A stretch of DNA of 64,000 nt from Bacillus sonorensis NBRC 101234 = KCTC 13918 (GTDB lineage Bacteria > Bacillota > Bacilli > Bacillales > Bacillaceae): contig NZ_BCVZ01000003.1 of the NCBI RefSeq assembly GCF_001592005.1, positions 1 to 64,000 of the forward strand, written 5' to 3'. A program made the position numbers and the translations under genes. Shown here one piece after another: positions 52,981-62,620 of this stretch. The number at the start of each line of letters is the position of its first letter. Within the stretch, counting starts at the first letter, position 1. Below the pieces are notes generated by a model. The model saw only the letters and a list, made by a program, of their open reading frames with translations. It was not told the DNA's origin and made no database searches.

Positions 52981-53567
52981 CGAATATCGTTTGGCACCAG
53001 CCATCTATTACAAAAGCCGACAGGCAGCGGCTCAATCAGCATAAAAGCGGTGTGCTTTGGTTTACCGGACTTCCGGGCTCCGGAAAATCAACGCTAGCGA
53101 ACAAGGTGGATGAACGGCTGCATCAGTCGCGTATGAGAAGCTATGTGCTGGATGGGGATAATATCAGGCACGGTTTAAATAAAGGTCTCGGCTTCAGCAA
53201 GGAAGATCGGGCCGAAAATTTGCGGAGAATCGGAGAGGTTGCCAAGCTCTTTGTTGACAGCGGTCAAATCGTTCTGACCGCTTTCGTTTCACCGCATCGC
53301 AAAGACCGCGACCAAATCAGAACGCTGTTTGCCGAAGGGGAATTTATCGAAATTCATGTCAGCTGTCCGCTCGATATATGTGAAAAGCGCGATCCGAAAG
53401 GGCTTTATCAGAGAGCTAAAAAAGGGGAGATTCAGAATTTCACCGGGGTGGATGCTCCTTATGAACCCCCTGTCAGCCCTGAATTGACTATCGATACAAA
53501 CCGCTGCACAGCAGATGAAGCGGCTGACGTCATTATTGGTTTTTTAAAAGAAAAAGAATGGATATAA
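52977..53567 (+). CDS. cysC: Adenylylsulfate kinase
   Basis: A 196-residue APS kinase that phosphorylates APS to PAPS. The P-loop is GLPGSGKST near residue 33, followed by [20 protein letters not shown], the APS-binding segment, and the lid region FISPHRKDR-like ([11 protein letters not shown]). Its ATG overlaps the sat stop. It corresponds to B. subtilis yisZ. No terminator is visible downstream before the DUF421 gene, 125 nt away. Confidence 0.93.
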   Translation: MTNIVWHQPSITKADRQRLNQHKSGVLWFTGLPGSGKSTLANKVDERLHQSRMRSYVLDGDNIRHGLNKGLGFSKEDRAENLRRIGEVAKLFVDSGQIVLTAFVSPHRKDRDQIRTLFAEGEFIEIHVSCPLDICEKRDPKGLYQRAKKGEIQNFTGVDAPYEPPVSPELTIDTNRCTADEAADVIIGFLKEKEWI

Positions 53568-53691
53568 CGTTTGTTCAATAAGACGGCGGATCAGCTTTTT
53601 CGATCGTTTTTAGGGATAATGCCGAAAACACCGGAGGTTTAAACTGCATCCCGATTGTTAACAATGAAGAGAGAATCGGGAGGGAACCTTG

Positions 53692-54369
53692 ATGGACTAT
53701 TTACATTTAGCAGTTGAACTGACAATCGGATTTGCAGCTTTATTTATTACGACGAAGATACTAGGGAAAACCCAATTCGCCCAAATCACCCCGTTTGATT
53801 TCATTTCCGCGCTTATTTTGGGAGAGATGGTGGGAAATGCGATTTTTGACGAAGAAGTGACCATTTGGAAGATCCTCTTTGCCATCATTGTTTGGGGAGT
53901 CCTCATCTATACGATCGAGATTCTATCACAAAAAGTTCAAAGCATAAGAGGCTTCCTCGAAGGACAGCCGAGCATCATCATCAATAAGGGAAAAATCAAT
54001 TATCAAGCCTTAAAAAAAAATAAACTGGATCTAAACCAGCTGCAAACATTAGCGCGCGAAAAGAACTGTTTTTCCCTTCATGAAATCGAGTACGCCATAT
54101 TGGAAACCGACGGCTCAATCAGCGTCCTTCCGAAACATAAATACGGGATCCCGACGAGAGCAGACTTAAACATCCCGTATAAATCCATTCAGCTTCCTAT
54201 CGCACTTATTCTTGACGGCCAGCTAAGAAAGGAAAACCTGAAGGAAGCCGGGTTTGATGAGAGCTGGCTTCAGCATCAATTATCACGCCAAAACATAACA
54301 GATTACAGCAAAGTGCTGTATGCGGAATGGCGGGGTGATGAAGAGGAGCTTTATATTACTCAATATTGA
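53692..54369 (+). CDS. DUF421 membrane protein (YetF/YrbG-like)
   Basis: A 225-residue protein with three N-terminal helices (about residues 5-80) and a soluble C-terminal DUF421/YetF domain: FALLFITTKILGKTQFAQITPFDF-like opening, EGQPSIIINKGKIN, EIEYAILETDGSISVLPK, and a tail with AEW. Function of the family is unknown in general; several members act in spore membranes. ATG 53692 has GGGAGGG about 5-7 nt upstream; an adjacent TTG at 53689 is an alternative. It is a single gene bounded by a downstream terminator. Confidence 0.82.
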   Translation: MDYLHLAVELTIGFAALFITTKILGKTQFAQITPFDFISALILGEMVGNAIFDEEVTIWKILFAIIVWGVLIYTIEILSQKVQSIRGFLEGQPSIIINKGKINYQALKKNKLDLNQLQTLAREKNCFSLHEIEYAILETDGSISVLPKHKYGIPTRADLNIPYKSIQLPIALILDGQLRKENLKEAGFDESWLQHQLSRQNITDYSKVLYAEWRGDEEELYITQY

Positions 54370-54375
54370 CGTGGG

Positions 54376-54412
54376 AAACCGCGGGTTCCGGCTCTTTCAG
54401 ACCCGCGGTTTT
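54376..54412 (+). terminator. Terminator after the DUF421 gene
   Basis: AAACCGCGGGT (54376-54386) pairs with ACCCGCGGTTT (54401-54411) with T-rich sequence after. From here to the proH promoter (about 215 nt) I see nothing. Confidence 0.85.
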
Positions 54413-54626
54413 CCTTTTGCTGCGGTTCTGTCTTGATTTCATCCTATTGAACCGCGCCAAAAGTTCTGGATTTCCCCGCTTTCATAAGACAAAATGCCTT
54501 CTCATGACAAAACATGCATAAGGCAAAGGGCCGGTCTTTCCAAATAGACATATTTTATGCTTCCTTTTTTCTGCAAAAATCTCCATTTTCCGCATTTTCA
54601 ATCCCGTCCAGTCAAAGCATGCAAAC

Positions 54627-54657
54627 TTGACATAAATATCTAAAGTGTTAATATACT
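54627..54657 (+). promoter_or_regulatory. Promoter of proHJ-proA
   Basis: TTGACA (54627-54632) and TATACT (54652-54657) are near-consensus, but the spacer is 19 nt, two more than optimal. Transcription would begin near 54664. Osmotically induced sigma-A promoters for proHJ are known in Bacillus; the unusual spacer may keep this one low without stress, which is inference. Confidence 0.7.
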
Positions 54658-54700
54658 AACCGTGTTCGAAAAATACGAACAGAAATGCGAACAAAGGGAG

Positions 54701-55555
54701 ATGTTAAAGATCAATATTAAGCAAAAAAACGTAGCTTTTATTGGAGCAGGCTCCATGGCGGAAGGGATGATTTCAGGCATCATCCAATCCAAAAAGCTGC
54801 CCGCCAGCCAAATCTATGTGACCAACCATAAGAATCACCGCCGTTTACAGGAACTCCAAAAGAAATATGGAATACAGGGCATTAAAAAAGAAGAGCTCGA
54901 TTATCAGAACATCGACTGTTTCATATTGGCGATGAAGCCCAAGGACGCCGAAAATGCTCTTCATTCCATCAAACCGCATATTCAACCCCATCAGCTTATT
55001 TTGTCAGTATTAGCTGGCATCCCAATTTCATTTATCGAAAAAGCGCTGCACGATAAGCAGCCCGTCATCAGAATGATGCCGAATACGTCCAGTACGATCG
55101 GCGCCTCGGCAACCGCGATGTCTGAAGGAAGCGCAGTCTCCGCCGATCAATCACAAACCGTGAAGCAATTGCTCCAGTGCATGGGAGAGGTCTATGTCAT
55201 CGACGAAAACAAAATGGATATTTTCACAGGAATTGCCGGAAGCGGGCCAGCCTTCTTTTATTATTTAATGGAGCATATCGAAAAAGCAGGGGCAGAAGCC
55301 GGATTAAGCGGAAAATTAACGAGGGAAATCGGAGCGCAGACACTGCTCGGCGCCGCAAAAATGCTTCTGGAAAGCCCTGAAGATACCGCTGTTCTGAAAG
55401 ACAACATCACATCTCCTAACGGTACGACCGCTGCCGGTTTGAAAGCTTTGGAAGAAAGCGGGGGCGGCGAAGCGATCGAACAGGCGATCAAACATGCAGC
55501 CAAACGCTCGAAAACCATCAGCCGGGAATTGGAACGATTCGTCACAGTAAAGTAG
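54701..55555 (+). CDS. proH: Pyrroline-5-carboxylate reductase
   Basis: A 284-residue enzyme making proline from pyrroline-5-carboxylate with NAD(P)H. The N-terminal Rossmann motif is FIGAGSMAEGMISGI, followed by LAMKPKDAENAL, VIRMMPNTSSTIGASATAMS and the family's late segment SPNGTTAAGLKALEESG. The start is taken as ATG 54701, because the upstream GTG at 54662 lies at the predicted transcription start. The AGGGAG immediately before 54701 leaves no spacer, so translation may be weak or start slightly elsewhere. It heads the proHJ-proA operon used for stress proline in Bacillus. Confidence 0.88.
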   Translation: MLKINIKQKNVAFIGAGSMAEGMISGIIQSKKLPASQIYVTNHKNHRRLQELQKKYGIQGIKKEELDYQNIDCFILAMKPKDAENALHSIKPHIQPHQLILSVLAGIPISFIEKALHDKQPVIRMMPNTSSTIGASATAMSEGSAVSADQSQTVKQLLQCMGEVYVIDENKMDIFTGIAGSGPAFFYYLMEHIEKAGAEAGLSGKLTREIGAQTLLGAAKMLLESPEDTAVLKDNITSPNGTTAAGLKALEESGGGEAIEQAIKHAAKRSKTISRELERFVTVK

Positions 55556-55589
55556 CACCGGACATGAACGAAAAAACAGGAGTGATAAA

Positions 55590-56708
55590 ATGACCTCTAA
55601 GCAAAAGAGGGTAGTTGTCAAAGTGGGGAGCAGTTCGTTAACAAGCCTCCACGGAGAAATCAGCAGCAAAAAACTCGAAAAGCTCGTCGAACAGATCGTC
55701 CGTCTGAAGGATGAAGGGCATGAAGTGCTGCTCGTATCATCAGGTGCGGTTGCAGCCGGATACCGAAAGCTCGGATTTATGAACAGGCCTGATACACTGC
55801 CCGAAAAGCAGGCATCTGCGTCAGTGGGCCAAGGGTTGTTGATAGAGGCCTATTCCAAACTCTTTTTATCCCACGGCTATATCGCTTCACAAATTTTAAT
55901 CACGAGAAGCGATTTCTCTGATGAAAAACGGTACAACAATGTGAGAAACACCATGAATGTCCTGCTGAAGCGCGGAATCATCCCAATCATCAACGAAAAT
56001 GACACGGTCACCGTAAACCGGCTCAAATTTGGTGACAATGATACGCTTGCAGCGAAGGTCGCCGGCCTGATCGATGCTGATGTGCTGACCATTCTTTCAG
56101 ACATAGACGGACTTTATGATGCAAATCCGCGGCAAACACCAAATGCCAATCTGATAAGAGAAGTGAATGAAATCACCGCGGAAATGGAAGCATCAGCCGG
56201 AGACGCCGGAAGTGATGTCGGCACCGGCGGTATGAGATCAAAACTGGACGCATTTAAAATCACAATGGCCTCAGGCATCAAAGGTTTTTTGGGGCGCGCC
56301 GACAGTCCGGATATTTTATATGAAGCCATCAGCGGGACCGCGCGGGGAACGTATTTTGAACCGAACGCCGCTTCACACACCCTCAATCATAAAAAACAAT
56401 GGATAGCCTTTAACTCTGGCCCAGAAGGCGACATCATCGTCAGCAATGAAAGCAAAGAGTTGATCATCGACCGAAAAAGCCTGTATCCTTCTAGTATTTA
56501 CGAAATAAACGGCCGTTTCAGCAACGGTTCCGTCGTTCGAATCCTTGACCAGGAGGGAGAAGAAATCGGCCTCGGCGTCGTCAATTTTTCTTCATCCCAG
56601 CTTCGTAAATGGAAGAAGGGTACGAATCAGGAAACAGCAGCTTCCTCACAGGCTGTCGTAGACAGAGACGCGTTTGTCTGTCATTTGGAGCTATCCATCC
56701 CGCTTTAA
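55590..56708 (+). CDS. proJ: Glutamate 5-kinase
   Basis: A 372-residue amino acid kinase that makes gamma-glutamyl phosphate. The kinase domain shows VVVKVGSSSL, LVSSGAVAAGYRKLG, IPIINENDTV and GDNDTLAAKVAGL, then the GTGGMRSKLDA phosphate-binding loop. A C-terminal PUA domain (about residues 275-360) ends it, as in ProB/ProJ. GGAGTGA lies before its ATG, 34 nt after proH. ProJ is the osmostress isoform in B. subtilis; there it is less sensitive to proline feedback. Confidence 0.93.
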   Translation: MTSKQKRVVVKVGSSSLTSLHGEISSKKLEKLVEQIVRLKDEGHEVLLVSSGAVAAGYRKLGFMNRPDTLPEKQASASVGQGLLIEAYSKLFLSHGYIASQILITRSDFSDEKRYNNVRNTMNVLLKRGIIPIINENDTVTVNRLKFGDNDTLAAKVAGLIDADVLTILSDIDGLYDANPRQTPNANLIREVNEITAEMEASAGDAGSDVGTGGMRSKLDAFKITMASGIKGFLGRADSPDILYEAISGTARGTYFEPNAASHTLNHKKQWIAFNSGPEGDIIVSNESKELIIDRKSLYPSSIYEINGRFSNGSVVRILDQEGEEIGLGVVNFSSSQLRKWKKGTNQETAASSQAVVDRDAFVCHLELSIPL

Positions 56709-56732
56709 GGATCAAAAAAGGAGGAATTGACC

Positions 56733-58004
56733 ATGACGGCAATTGACAAAGGCATCCGGGCACACATCGAAGAAAAAGCGATAAAAGCAAAAAAAGCGGC
56801 AAAACGTTTAAGACAGGTCACAAAAAATGAAAAAAACGAAGCGCTGTACACGCTGGCGGACCATCTTGAGAGAAACATGCGACTGATCCTCACTGAAAAT
56901 AAGAAAGACACAGAAGCCGGACGAGACAAAGGCTATGATGAAGCATATATTGACCGGCTGTCACTGAACGAGGAGAGAGTGCACGGCTTTGCCAAAAGCC
57001 TTAAAGAGGTGGCAGAGCTGGATGATCCCGTCGGCGAAACGCTGTCAGCCTGGACGCTTGATAACGGGTTGAAAGCGGAAAAAGTCCGCGTTCCTCTCGG
57101 TGTCATCGGCATGATTTATGAAGCGAGGCCAAATGTGACCGTCGATGCGGCCGGTCTTGCTCTAAAATCGGGAAATGCGATCGTTTTAAAAGGCGGATCA
57201 TCTGCCAGGCATTCCAATCAAGCGATCGTCTCTGTCATGCATGAAGCCCTTGCCGGCACAAACATTCCCCATGATGCCGTTCAATTTATCGGGAGCACTG
57301 ATCGGAGCGCTGCAAAAGAGCTGTTTACGATGAAGGAACACATCGATGTACTGATTCCCCGGGGAGGCGGCGCTTTAATTCAAGAAGTCGTAGAACATGC
57401 AACAGTCCCCGTCCTTGAAACCGGGGTGGGCAACTGCCATCTTTATATCGACAGAGAGGCTGACGCTGAAAAAGCGCTCAGCATTCTGATCAATGGAAAA
57501 ACAGACCGGCCGGCTGTTTGCAATGCGCTAGAAACATTGATCATCCATGAAACATGGCTTGAAGAAAACAAAAATGCGTTGATCACCGCTTTAAACGAAC
57601 ACGGCATCCGGGTCCATGGCGACGAAAAGGCCATCCGCTTCATTCCAGACGCAAAACCCGCCGATGAAGCCGATTGGCGAAATGAATATTTAAGTCTTGA
57701 TATCGCCGTCAAAGTCGTCAGCAATCTGAATGAAGCGTGCGACCATATTGAAACATACGGTACAAAGCATTCTGAAGCGATTGTCACGGAAAATAAGGAA
57801 ACGGCAAAAGCCTTTTTCAGCGCCGTTGATGCCGCGGCGCTTTATCACAACGCATCCACCCGGTTCACAGACGGCGGAGCTCTCGGCTTCGGCGCGGAGA
57901 TCGGAATTTCAACGCAAAAGCTTCACGCTCGGGGACCGATGGGGCTGAAAGACCTGACGACAAGCAAATATATGCTGACCGGAAATGGACACATTAGAAT
58001 ATAA
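56733..58004 (+). CDS. proA: Gamma-glutamyl phosphate reductase (ProA-type)
   Basis: A 423-residue NADPH-dependent reductase giving glutamate semialdehyde. The catalytic Cys lies in the GKTDRPAVCNALETL segment; other family motifs are GMIYEARPNVTVDAAGLALKSGNA-like sequence, GGAALIQEVVEH-like (GGGALIQEVVEHATVPVLETGVGN, split) and GEIGISTQKLHARGPMGL-like near the end. ATG 56733 follows AAAGGAGGAA; a TTG at 56727 is less likely. B. subtilis osmostress proline synthesis borrows ProA from another operon, whereas here a proA copy is included with proHJ, as I recall for B. licheniformis proHJAA. Confidence 0.92.
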   Translation: MTAIDKGIRAHIEEKAIKAKKAAKRLRQVTKNEKNEALYTLADHLERNMRLILTENKKDTEAGRDKGYDEAYIDRLSLNEERVHGFAKSLKEVAELDDPVGETLSAWTLDNGLKAEKVRVPLGVIGMIYEARPNVTVDAAGLALKSGNAIVLKGGSSARHSNQAIVSVMHEALAGTNIPHDAVQFIGSTDRSAAKELFTMKEHIDVLIPRGGGALIQEVVEHATVPVLETGVGNCHLYIDREADAEKALSILINGKTDRPAVCNALETLIIHETWLEENKNALITALNEHGIRVHGDEKAIRFIPDAKPADEADWRNEYLSLDIAVKVVSNLNEACDHIETYGTKHSEAIVTENKETAKAFFSAVDAAALYHNASTRFTDGGALGFGAEIGISTQKLHARGPMGLKDLTTSKYMLTGNGHIRI

Positions 58005-58010
58005 AGCTTA

Positions 58011-58037
58011 AAACCCGCCGAAGCCGGCGGGTTTTTT
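58011..58037 (+). terminator. Terminator of the proHJ-proA operon
   Basis: AAACCCGCCG (58011-58020) pairs with CGGCGGGTTT (58025-58034), followed by a T-run. Confidence 0.87.
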
Positions 58038-58163
58038 AGTGCGTTCAACCGGGGAAATCCGCGCCTGTCCGAAATCCTCTGGCATGAAGACCGCACGTTT
58101 TTAATATAATGTTACAAAGTTTTGCCGCTCAACATATTGACGAGAAAAAAAGGGGGGCATCTG

Positions 58164-59321
58164 ATGAATTTCGAATTGACAAGAGAACAGAAAATGGTCC
58201 GCGATCTTGCCAGAGACTTTGCTAAACACGAAATCGCGCCTCATGCCGAGCATGTGGACAAAACAGGAGAATTTCCGATTGAAACCTTTCGCAAAATGGG
58301 GAAGCTCGGCCTTTTCGGCATCCCGTTTCCAGAATGCTACGGCGGATCAGGAGGCGATACGATTTCCTATGCGCTGGCTGTTGAAGAAATCGGCAGAGCA
58401 TGCGGCAGCACCGGGCTCAGCTATGCAGCCGCCGTTTCTCTTGGCGCTTCGCCGATCTATTACTTCGGCACAGAAGAACAGAAACAGAAATATCTTGTAC
58501 CGCTTGCCTCAGGCGAAGCGCTGGGAGCGTTCGGGCTGACAGAGCCAAATGCCGGATCAGACGCCGGGGGCACACAAACAAAGGCCCGCGAGGACGGTGA
58601 CGACTTTGTGATCAACGGGGAAAAATGCTGGATTACAAATGCGGGATACGCCCGCACCGTCATTGTCACAGCGGTGACAGGCAAGGATAAAAACGGAAAA
58701 CATATCATTTCAGCGATCATCGTCCCGACAGACGCCGAAGGCTTCACCATCAAAAGCGAATACGACAAAATGGGGATGCGAGGCTCCAACACATCACAGC
58801 TTATATTGGAAGATGTCCGGGTTCCGAAGCAAAATCTGCTCGGCAGCCCTGAGAAAGGGTTTAAACAATTCCTGAAAACGCTTGACGGCGGGCGGATTTC
58901 GATCGGCGCGCTTGCAGTGGGAATCGCCCAAGCCGCTTTTGACGCTTCATTGGCTTATGCAAACGAGCGGAAGCAATTCGGCCGGCCGATCTCTTCTTTT
59001 CAGGCGGTTCAGTTCAAGCTTGCCGATATGGCGGTGGAGATTGAGCTTGCCCGCAATATGGTGCTGAAGGCCGCCTGGCTGAAGGATCAAGACCGCCCGT
59101 TCACAAAAGAAGCCGCTTTTGCCAAACTGTTTGCTTCGGAAATGGCTGTGAGAGTGTGCAATCAGGCGATTCAAATTCACGGCGGATCCGGCTATATGAG
59201 GGAATATGGAGTGGAACGGATGCTGCGTGACGCGAAGCTGATGGAAATCGGTGAAGGAACATCAGAAATACAGCGGCTTGTGATCGCGAGACAACTGGGC
59301 ATGAACAAAATCGCTTATTAA
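58164..59321 (+). CDS. yngJ: Acyl-CoA dehydrogenase YngJ (isovaleryl-CoA-type)
   Basis: A 385-residue FAD-dependent acyl-CoA dehydrogenase: N-terminal helices, the middle FAD-binding segment [21 protein letters not shown] and WITNAGYA, and the C-terminal domain with [22 protein letters not shown] ending in [13 protein letters not shown]. The catalytic Glu of the family lies in the ERMLRD region or near it and was not assigned. ATG 58164 follows AAGGGGGG; an earlier frame start at 58122 lacks a ribosome-binding site. It starts the yng operon, which from its members should degrade leucine or related branched acyl-CoAs. In B. subtilis this operon is a sigma-E (mother cell) operon. Confidence 0.9.
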   Translation: MNFELTREQKMVRDLARDFAKHEIAPHAEHVDKTGEFPIETFRKMGKLGLFGIPFPECYGGSGGDTISYALAVEEIGRACGSTGLSYAAAVSLGASPIYYFGTEEQKQKYLVPLASGEALGAFGLTEPNAGSDAGGTQTKAREDGDDFVINGEKCWITNAGYARTVIVTAVTGKDKNGKHIISAIIVPTDAEGFTIKSEYDKMGMRGSNTSQLILEDVRVPKQNLLGSPEKGFKQFLKTLDGGRISIGALAVGIAQAAFDASLAYANERKQFGRPISSFQAVQFKLADMAVEIELARNMVLKAAWLKDQDRPFTKEAAFAKLFASEMAVRVCNQAIQIHGGSGYMREYGVERMLRDAKLMEIGEGTSEIQRLVIARQLGMNKIAY

Positions 59322-59355
59322 TGAAAACGCTTTCTGTAGAAGGGGAGAGAAACGA

Positions 59356-60993
59356 GTGGCAGAGCGGATCCATTTGACGATTGGAAAGCTATTGGAAAAA
59401 ACGGCGGAAAAAGCGCCTGATCATGAAGCTGTCGTCTATACCGGCCTCGGCCTTCGCTATACGTATCAGCAATTTGACCAGCTATGCCGGAAAGCGGCAA
59501 AAGGATTGATGGCCCTCGGCATTCAAAAGGGTGAACACATTGCCATTTGGGCTTCAAATAGGCCTGAATGGCTGACCGTCCAATTTGCCGCCGCAAAAAT
59601 CGGAGCGGTCCTCGTCACAGTGAATACGAATTATCAATTATCAGAGCTGGAATACGTACTAAAACAATCGGATTCGACCACGCTTCTTTTCATGGATTCC
59701 TACCGCGGCACTTCCTATACTGATATTCTTTATGAACTTCTTCCCGAATTGAGAAACTCCAAAGCGGGCGAACTCAAATCTGACAGACTGCCTTTTTTGA
59801 AACATATCATGCTGTTCGGGAAAAACAGGAAACCCGGGATGTATCTCTGGGAAGACCTTTTAGAAAAAGCCTCGCTGACCAGCGAAAAAGAGCTTGAAGA
59901 AAGAATGGCCAGCCTGAATGAACACGATGTGATCAATATGCAATATACATCAGGCACGACCGGTTTTCCGAAAGGCGTCATGCTGACCCACTACAATTTA
60001 GCCAATAATGCCGTCAATATTGCAGAATGTATGAATTTAACGGCAAATGACCGCATGTGTATCCCGGTTCCTTTTTTTCACTGCTTCGGCTGTGTGCTTG
60101 GAAATCTGGCCTGTGTCACCGTGGGCGCCACAATGGTTCCCGTTCAGGAATTCAGCCCGAGGGAAGTGCTCAAGACCGTTGAATCCGAAAGATGCACCGC
60201 GCTTCACGGCGTTCCCACGATGTTTATCGCCGAGATGAATGACGAAGATTTCGCTTCATACAATTTGTCTTCTTTAAGAACGGGGATTATGGCGGGCTCA
60301 AATTGTCCGACAGAGGTTATGAAAGGCGTCATTGAAAAAATGGGAATTTCCGAAATCACGATCGCTTACGGGCAGACAGAAGCTTCACCGGTGATTACCC
60401 AGACAAGAGTTCACGATTCACTCAAGCGAAGGGTTGAAACAGTAGGCCGGGCCCTCCCTCATATTGAAGTGAAAATTACCGATCCTGACAACAACCGGGA
60501 GGTGGAAAGAGGGAGGCAAGGCGAGCTTTGCACACGCGGCTATCATGTCATGAAAGGCTATTATAAAAATCCGCAGGCGACAGCCGCCGCGATTGATGAT
60601 GAAGGCTTTTTGCATACAGGCGATTTGGCTGTGATGGATGATGACGGTTACTGCCGGATTACAGGACGATTAAAAGACATGATCATCAGGGGCGGCGAAA
60701 ATATATACCCAAGGGAAATCGAAGAATTTTTATATCAGCACCCAAAAATACTCGATGTCCAGGTTGTCGGCGTACCTGACGAAACATTCGGCGAGGAAGT
60801 GTCAGCCTGGATCAAGCTCAAAAACGGAGAACATGCAACAGCCGAAGAAATCCGGGAGTATTGCAAAGGAAAAATCGCCCGCTATAAAATTCCCCGCCAT
60901 GTTGTCTTTGTTGATGAATTTCCGATGACGGCCTCAGGAAAGGTGCAAAAATTCAAATTAAGGGAACAGGCGCATGAGATGTTTAAACTGTAA
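59356..60993 (+). CDS. yngI: Acyl-CoA synthetase YngI
   Basis: A 545-residue AMP-forming acyl-CoA ligase. The AMP-binding motif is MQYTSGTTGFPKGVMLTH; YGQTEASPV is the A5-type motif; HTGDLAVMDDDGYCRITGRLKDMIIRGGENIYP-style sequence marks the hinge, and the catalytic Lys near the end is in TASGKVQKFKL. GTG 59356 follows AGGGGAGAG. It activates a fatty or branched short acid to its CoA ester for the neighbouring dehydrogenase. It lies 34 nt after yngJ. Confidence 0.9.
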   Translation: MAERIHLTIGKLLEKTAEKAPDHEAVVYTGLGLRYTYQQFDQLCRKAAKGLMALGIQKGEHIAIWASNRPEWLTVQFAAAKIGAVLVTVNTNYQLSELEYVLKQSDSTTLLFMDSYRGTSYTDILYELLPELRNSKAGELKSDRLPFLKHIMLFGKNRKPGMYLWEDLLEKASLTSEKELEERMASLNEHDVINMQYTSGTTGFPKGVMLTHYNLANNAVNIAECMNLTANDRMCIPVPFFHCFGCVLGNLACVTVGATMVPVQEFSPREVLKTVESERCTALHGVPTMFIAEMNDEDFASYNLSSLRTGIMAGSNCPTEVMKGVIEKMGISEITIAYGQTEASPVITQTRVHDSLKRRVETVGRALPHIEVKITDPDNNREVERGRQGELCTRGYHVMKGYYKNPQATAAAIDDEGFLHTGDLAVMDDDGYCRITGRLKDMIIRGGENIYPREIEEFLYQHPKILDVQVVGVPDETFGEEVSAWIKLKNGEHATAEEIREYCKGKIARYKIPRHVVFVDEFPMTASGKVQKFKLREQAHEMFKL

Positions 60994-61035
60994 TTTTGTT
61001 GTCAATGCCCGACTAACATGAAAGGGGGAGCTTTT

Positions 61036-62394
61036 TTGTTTAAAAAATTGCTAATTGCCAACCGCGGAGAAATCGCGCTTCGCATCATCCGCACCTGTAA
61101 ACGGCTCGGCATCCAAACAGCGGCCATATACTCTGAAGCAGATGCGGAATCCCTGCATGTAAATGCAGCCGATGAAGCCTGGCTGATCGGGAAGCCGCGC
61201 GTCAATGAAAGCTATTTAAATATCGAAAAAATCATCGAAACGGCTAAACAAGCGGGAGCCGATGCCATCCATCCGGGATACGGGCTGCTTTCGGAAAACA
61301 GCCGTTTTGCTGAAAGGTGCAAAGAAGAGAATATCATCTTTATCGGGCCTTCCCCGGATGTCATCGCAAAAATGGGAGATAAAATTGAAGCGAGAAAAGC
61401 GATGGAAAAAGCGAAGGTTCCGGTTGTGCCGGGAATCACGCATAGCCTGTCAAGTTTGAATGAGGCCGTCGGCACCGCCCGGTCGATCGGCTTCCCCGTC
61501 ATGCTGAAAGCCTCATTTGGAGGGGGCGGAATCGGCATGCAGCTGATTCGCAATGAAGACGAATTAAAAAAGGCGTATGAAGGCAACAGAAAGCGGGCGG
61601 CCGATTTTTTCGGAGACGGTGCCATGTATATTGAAAAGTTTGTCGAACATGCACGCCATATCGAAATTCAAATTCTAATAGACCACTATGGGAATGCCGT
61701 TTACCTATGGGAGCGCGACTGTTCGATCCAAAGGCGGCAGCAAAAAGTCATCGAAGAAGCCCCGGCCCCTCTGCTTGATGAAAACATGAGGGCAAAACTC
61801 GGTGAAGCCGCTGTAAAGGCCGCTCTGTCAATCGGTTATACCAATGCGGGGACAATTGAGTTTTTAGTAGATCAGGAGAATCGTTTTTATTTTTTGGAAA
61901 TGAATACACGGCTTCAGGTCGAACATCCGGTCACAGAAGAAATTACAGGGCTTGACCTTGTCAGGGAGCAGCTGTATATCGCCTCCGGCGAACCGCTTTC
62001 TTTCTCACAGAAAGATGTAAAACGGGACGGCCACGCCATTGAAGTCAGAATTTACGCTGAAGACCCGAAAACGTTTTTTCCATCGCCGGGACGCATCACC
62101 GCCTTTACGCTGCCGGAACATCCGAACATCCGCCACGAGTGCGCCGTATCAGCCGGCATGACCATCACCCCGTATTATGATCCGATGATCGCCAAGATGA
62201 TTGCGAAAGGAAAAAGCAGATGTGAAGCGATTGAAACCTTGCTCGCGGCGCTCCCGCAATACAAAGTGGCTGGAATCAAAACAAACATTCCGCTGCTTGA
62301 AGAAATCGTACGATCTCCTGCCTTTCAAAAAGGCGGGGTGCAAACCGATTTTATACAGCGGCATGTATTGAAACCAAAAGGAGGGGCTTTATGA
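61036..62394 (+). CDS. yngH: Biotin carboxylase subunit YngH (acyl-CoA carboxylase)
   Basis: A 452-residue biotin carboxylase. The N-terminal LIANRGEIALRIIRTCKRLGI, the ATP-grasp glycine loop KASFGGGGIGMQ, EKFVEHARHIEIQI, and the C-terminal LEMNTRLQVEHPVTE are all present. It carboxylates the biotin on a carrier (the next gene) for a carboxyltransferase, probably methylcrotonyl-CoA carboxylase given the operon; the beta subunit YngE should lie beyond the window. TTG 61036 follows AAAGGGGGAG and gives the usual MFKKLLIANRG start; ATG 61018 would add six residues. Confidence 0.92.
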   Translation: MFKKLLIANRGEIALRIIRTCKRLGIQTAAIYSEADAESLHVNAADEAWLIGKPRVNESYLNIEKIIETAKQAGADAIHPGYGLLSENSRFAERCKEENIIFIGPSPDVIAKMGDKIEARKAMEKAKVPVVPGITHSLSSLNEAVGTARSIGFPVMLKASFGGGGIGMQLIRNEDELKKAYEGNRKRAADFFGDGAMYIEKFVEHARHIEIQILIDHYGNAVYLWERDCSIQRRQQKVIEEAPAPLLDENMRAKLGEAAVKAALSIGYTNAGTIEFLVDQENRFYFLEMNTRLQVEHPVTEEITGLDLVREQLYIASGEPLSFSQKDVKRDGHAIEVRIYAEDPKTFFPSPGRITAFTLPEHPNIRHECAVSAGMTITPYYDPMIAKMIAKGKSRCEAIETLLAALPQYKVAGIKTNIPLLEEIVRSPAFQKGGVQTDFIQRHVLKPKGGAL

Positions 62395-62603
62395 ATACAG
62401 TTGTCATCAATATGGCGGGCAACATATGGAAAATTTTAGTTCGTCCGGGAGATGAAATCGAGAAAGGACAGGAGGTGGCCATTTTAGAGTCAATGAAAAT
62501 GGAAATCCCGATTGTGGCGGAAACGAGCGGCACTGTAAAAGAGATCAAAAAGCGCGAGGGCGATTTTGCTGATGAAGGAGACGTATTATTAGAGCTTCAA
62601 TAG
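62391..62603 (+). CDS. yngHB: Biotin/lipoyl attachment protein YngHB
   Basis: A 70-residue free biotin carrier domain. The biotinylated Lys is in ESMKMEIP, flanked by the usual VRPGDEIEKGQEVAILESM hairpin and VKEIKKREGDFADEGDVLLEL. Its ATG overlaps the yngH stop by 4 nt (ATGA), so translation is coupled. It provides the carrier that larger carboxylases carry as a fused domain. Confidence 0.93.
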   Translation: MNTVVINMAGNIWKILVRPGDEIEKGQEVAILESMKMEIPIVAETSGTVKEIKKREGDFADEGDVLLELQ

Positions 62604-62620
62604 CGTCTGGGGGAAAGCAG

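Noticed and set aside
54413-58010. Replication terminator gene rtp or Ter sites near proHJ and gltAB
   Set aside because: In B. subtilis these loci lie near the terminus, so I looked for rtp, Ter and dif sequences; none was recognisable.
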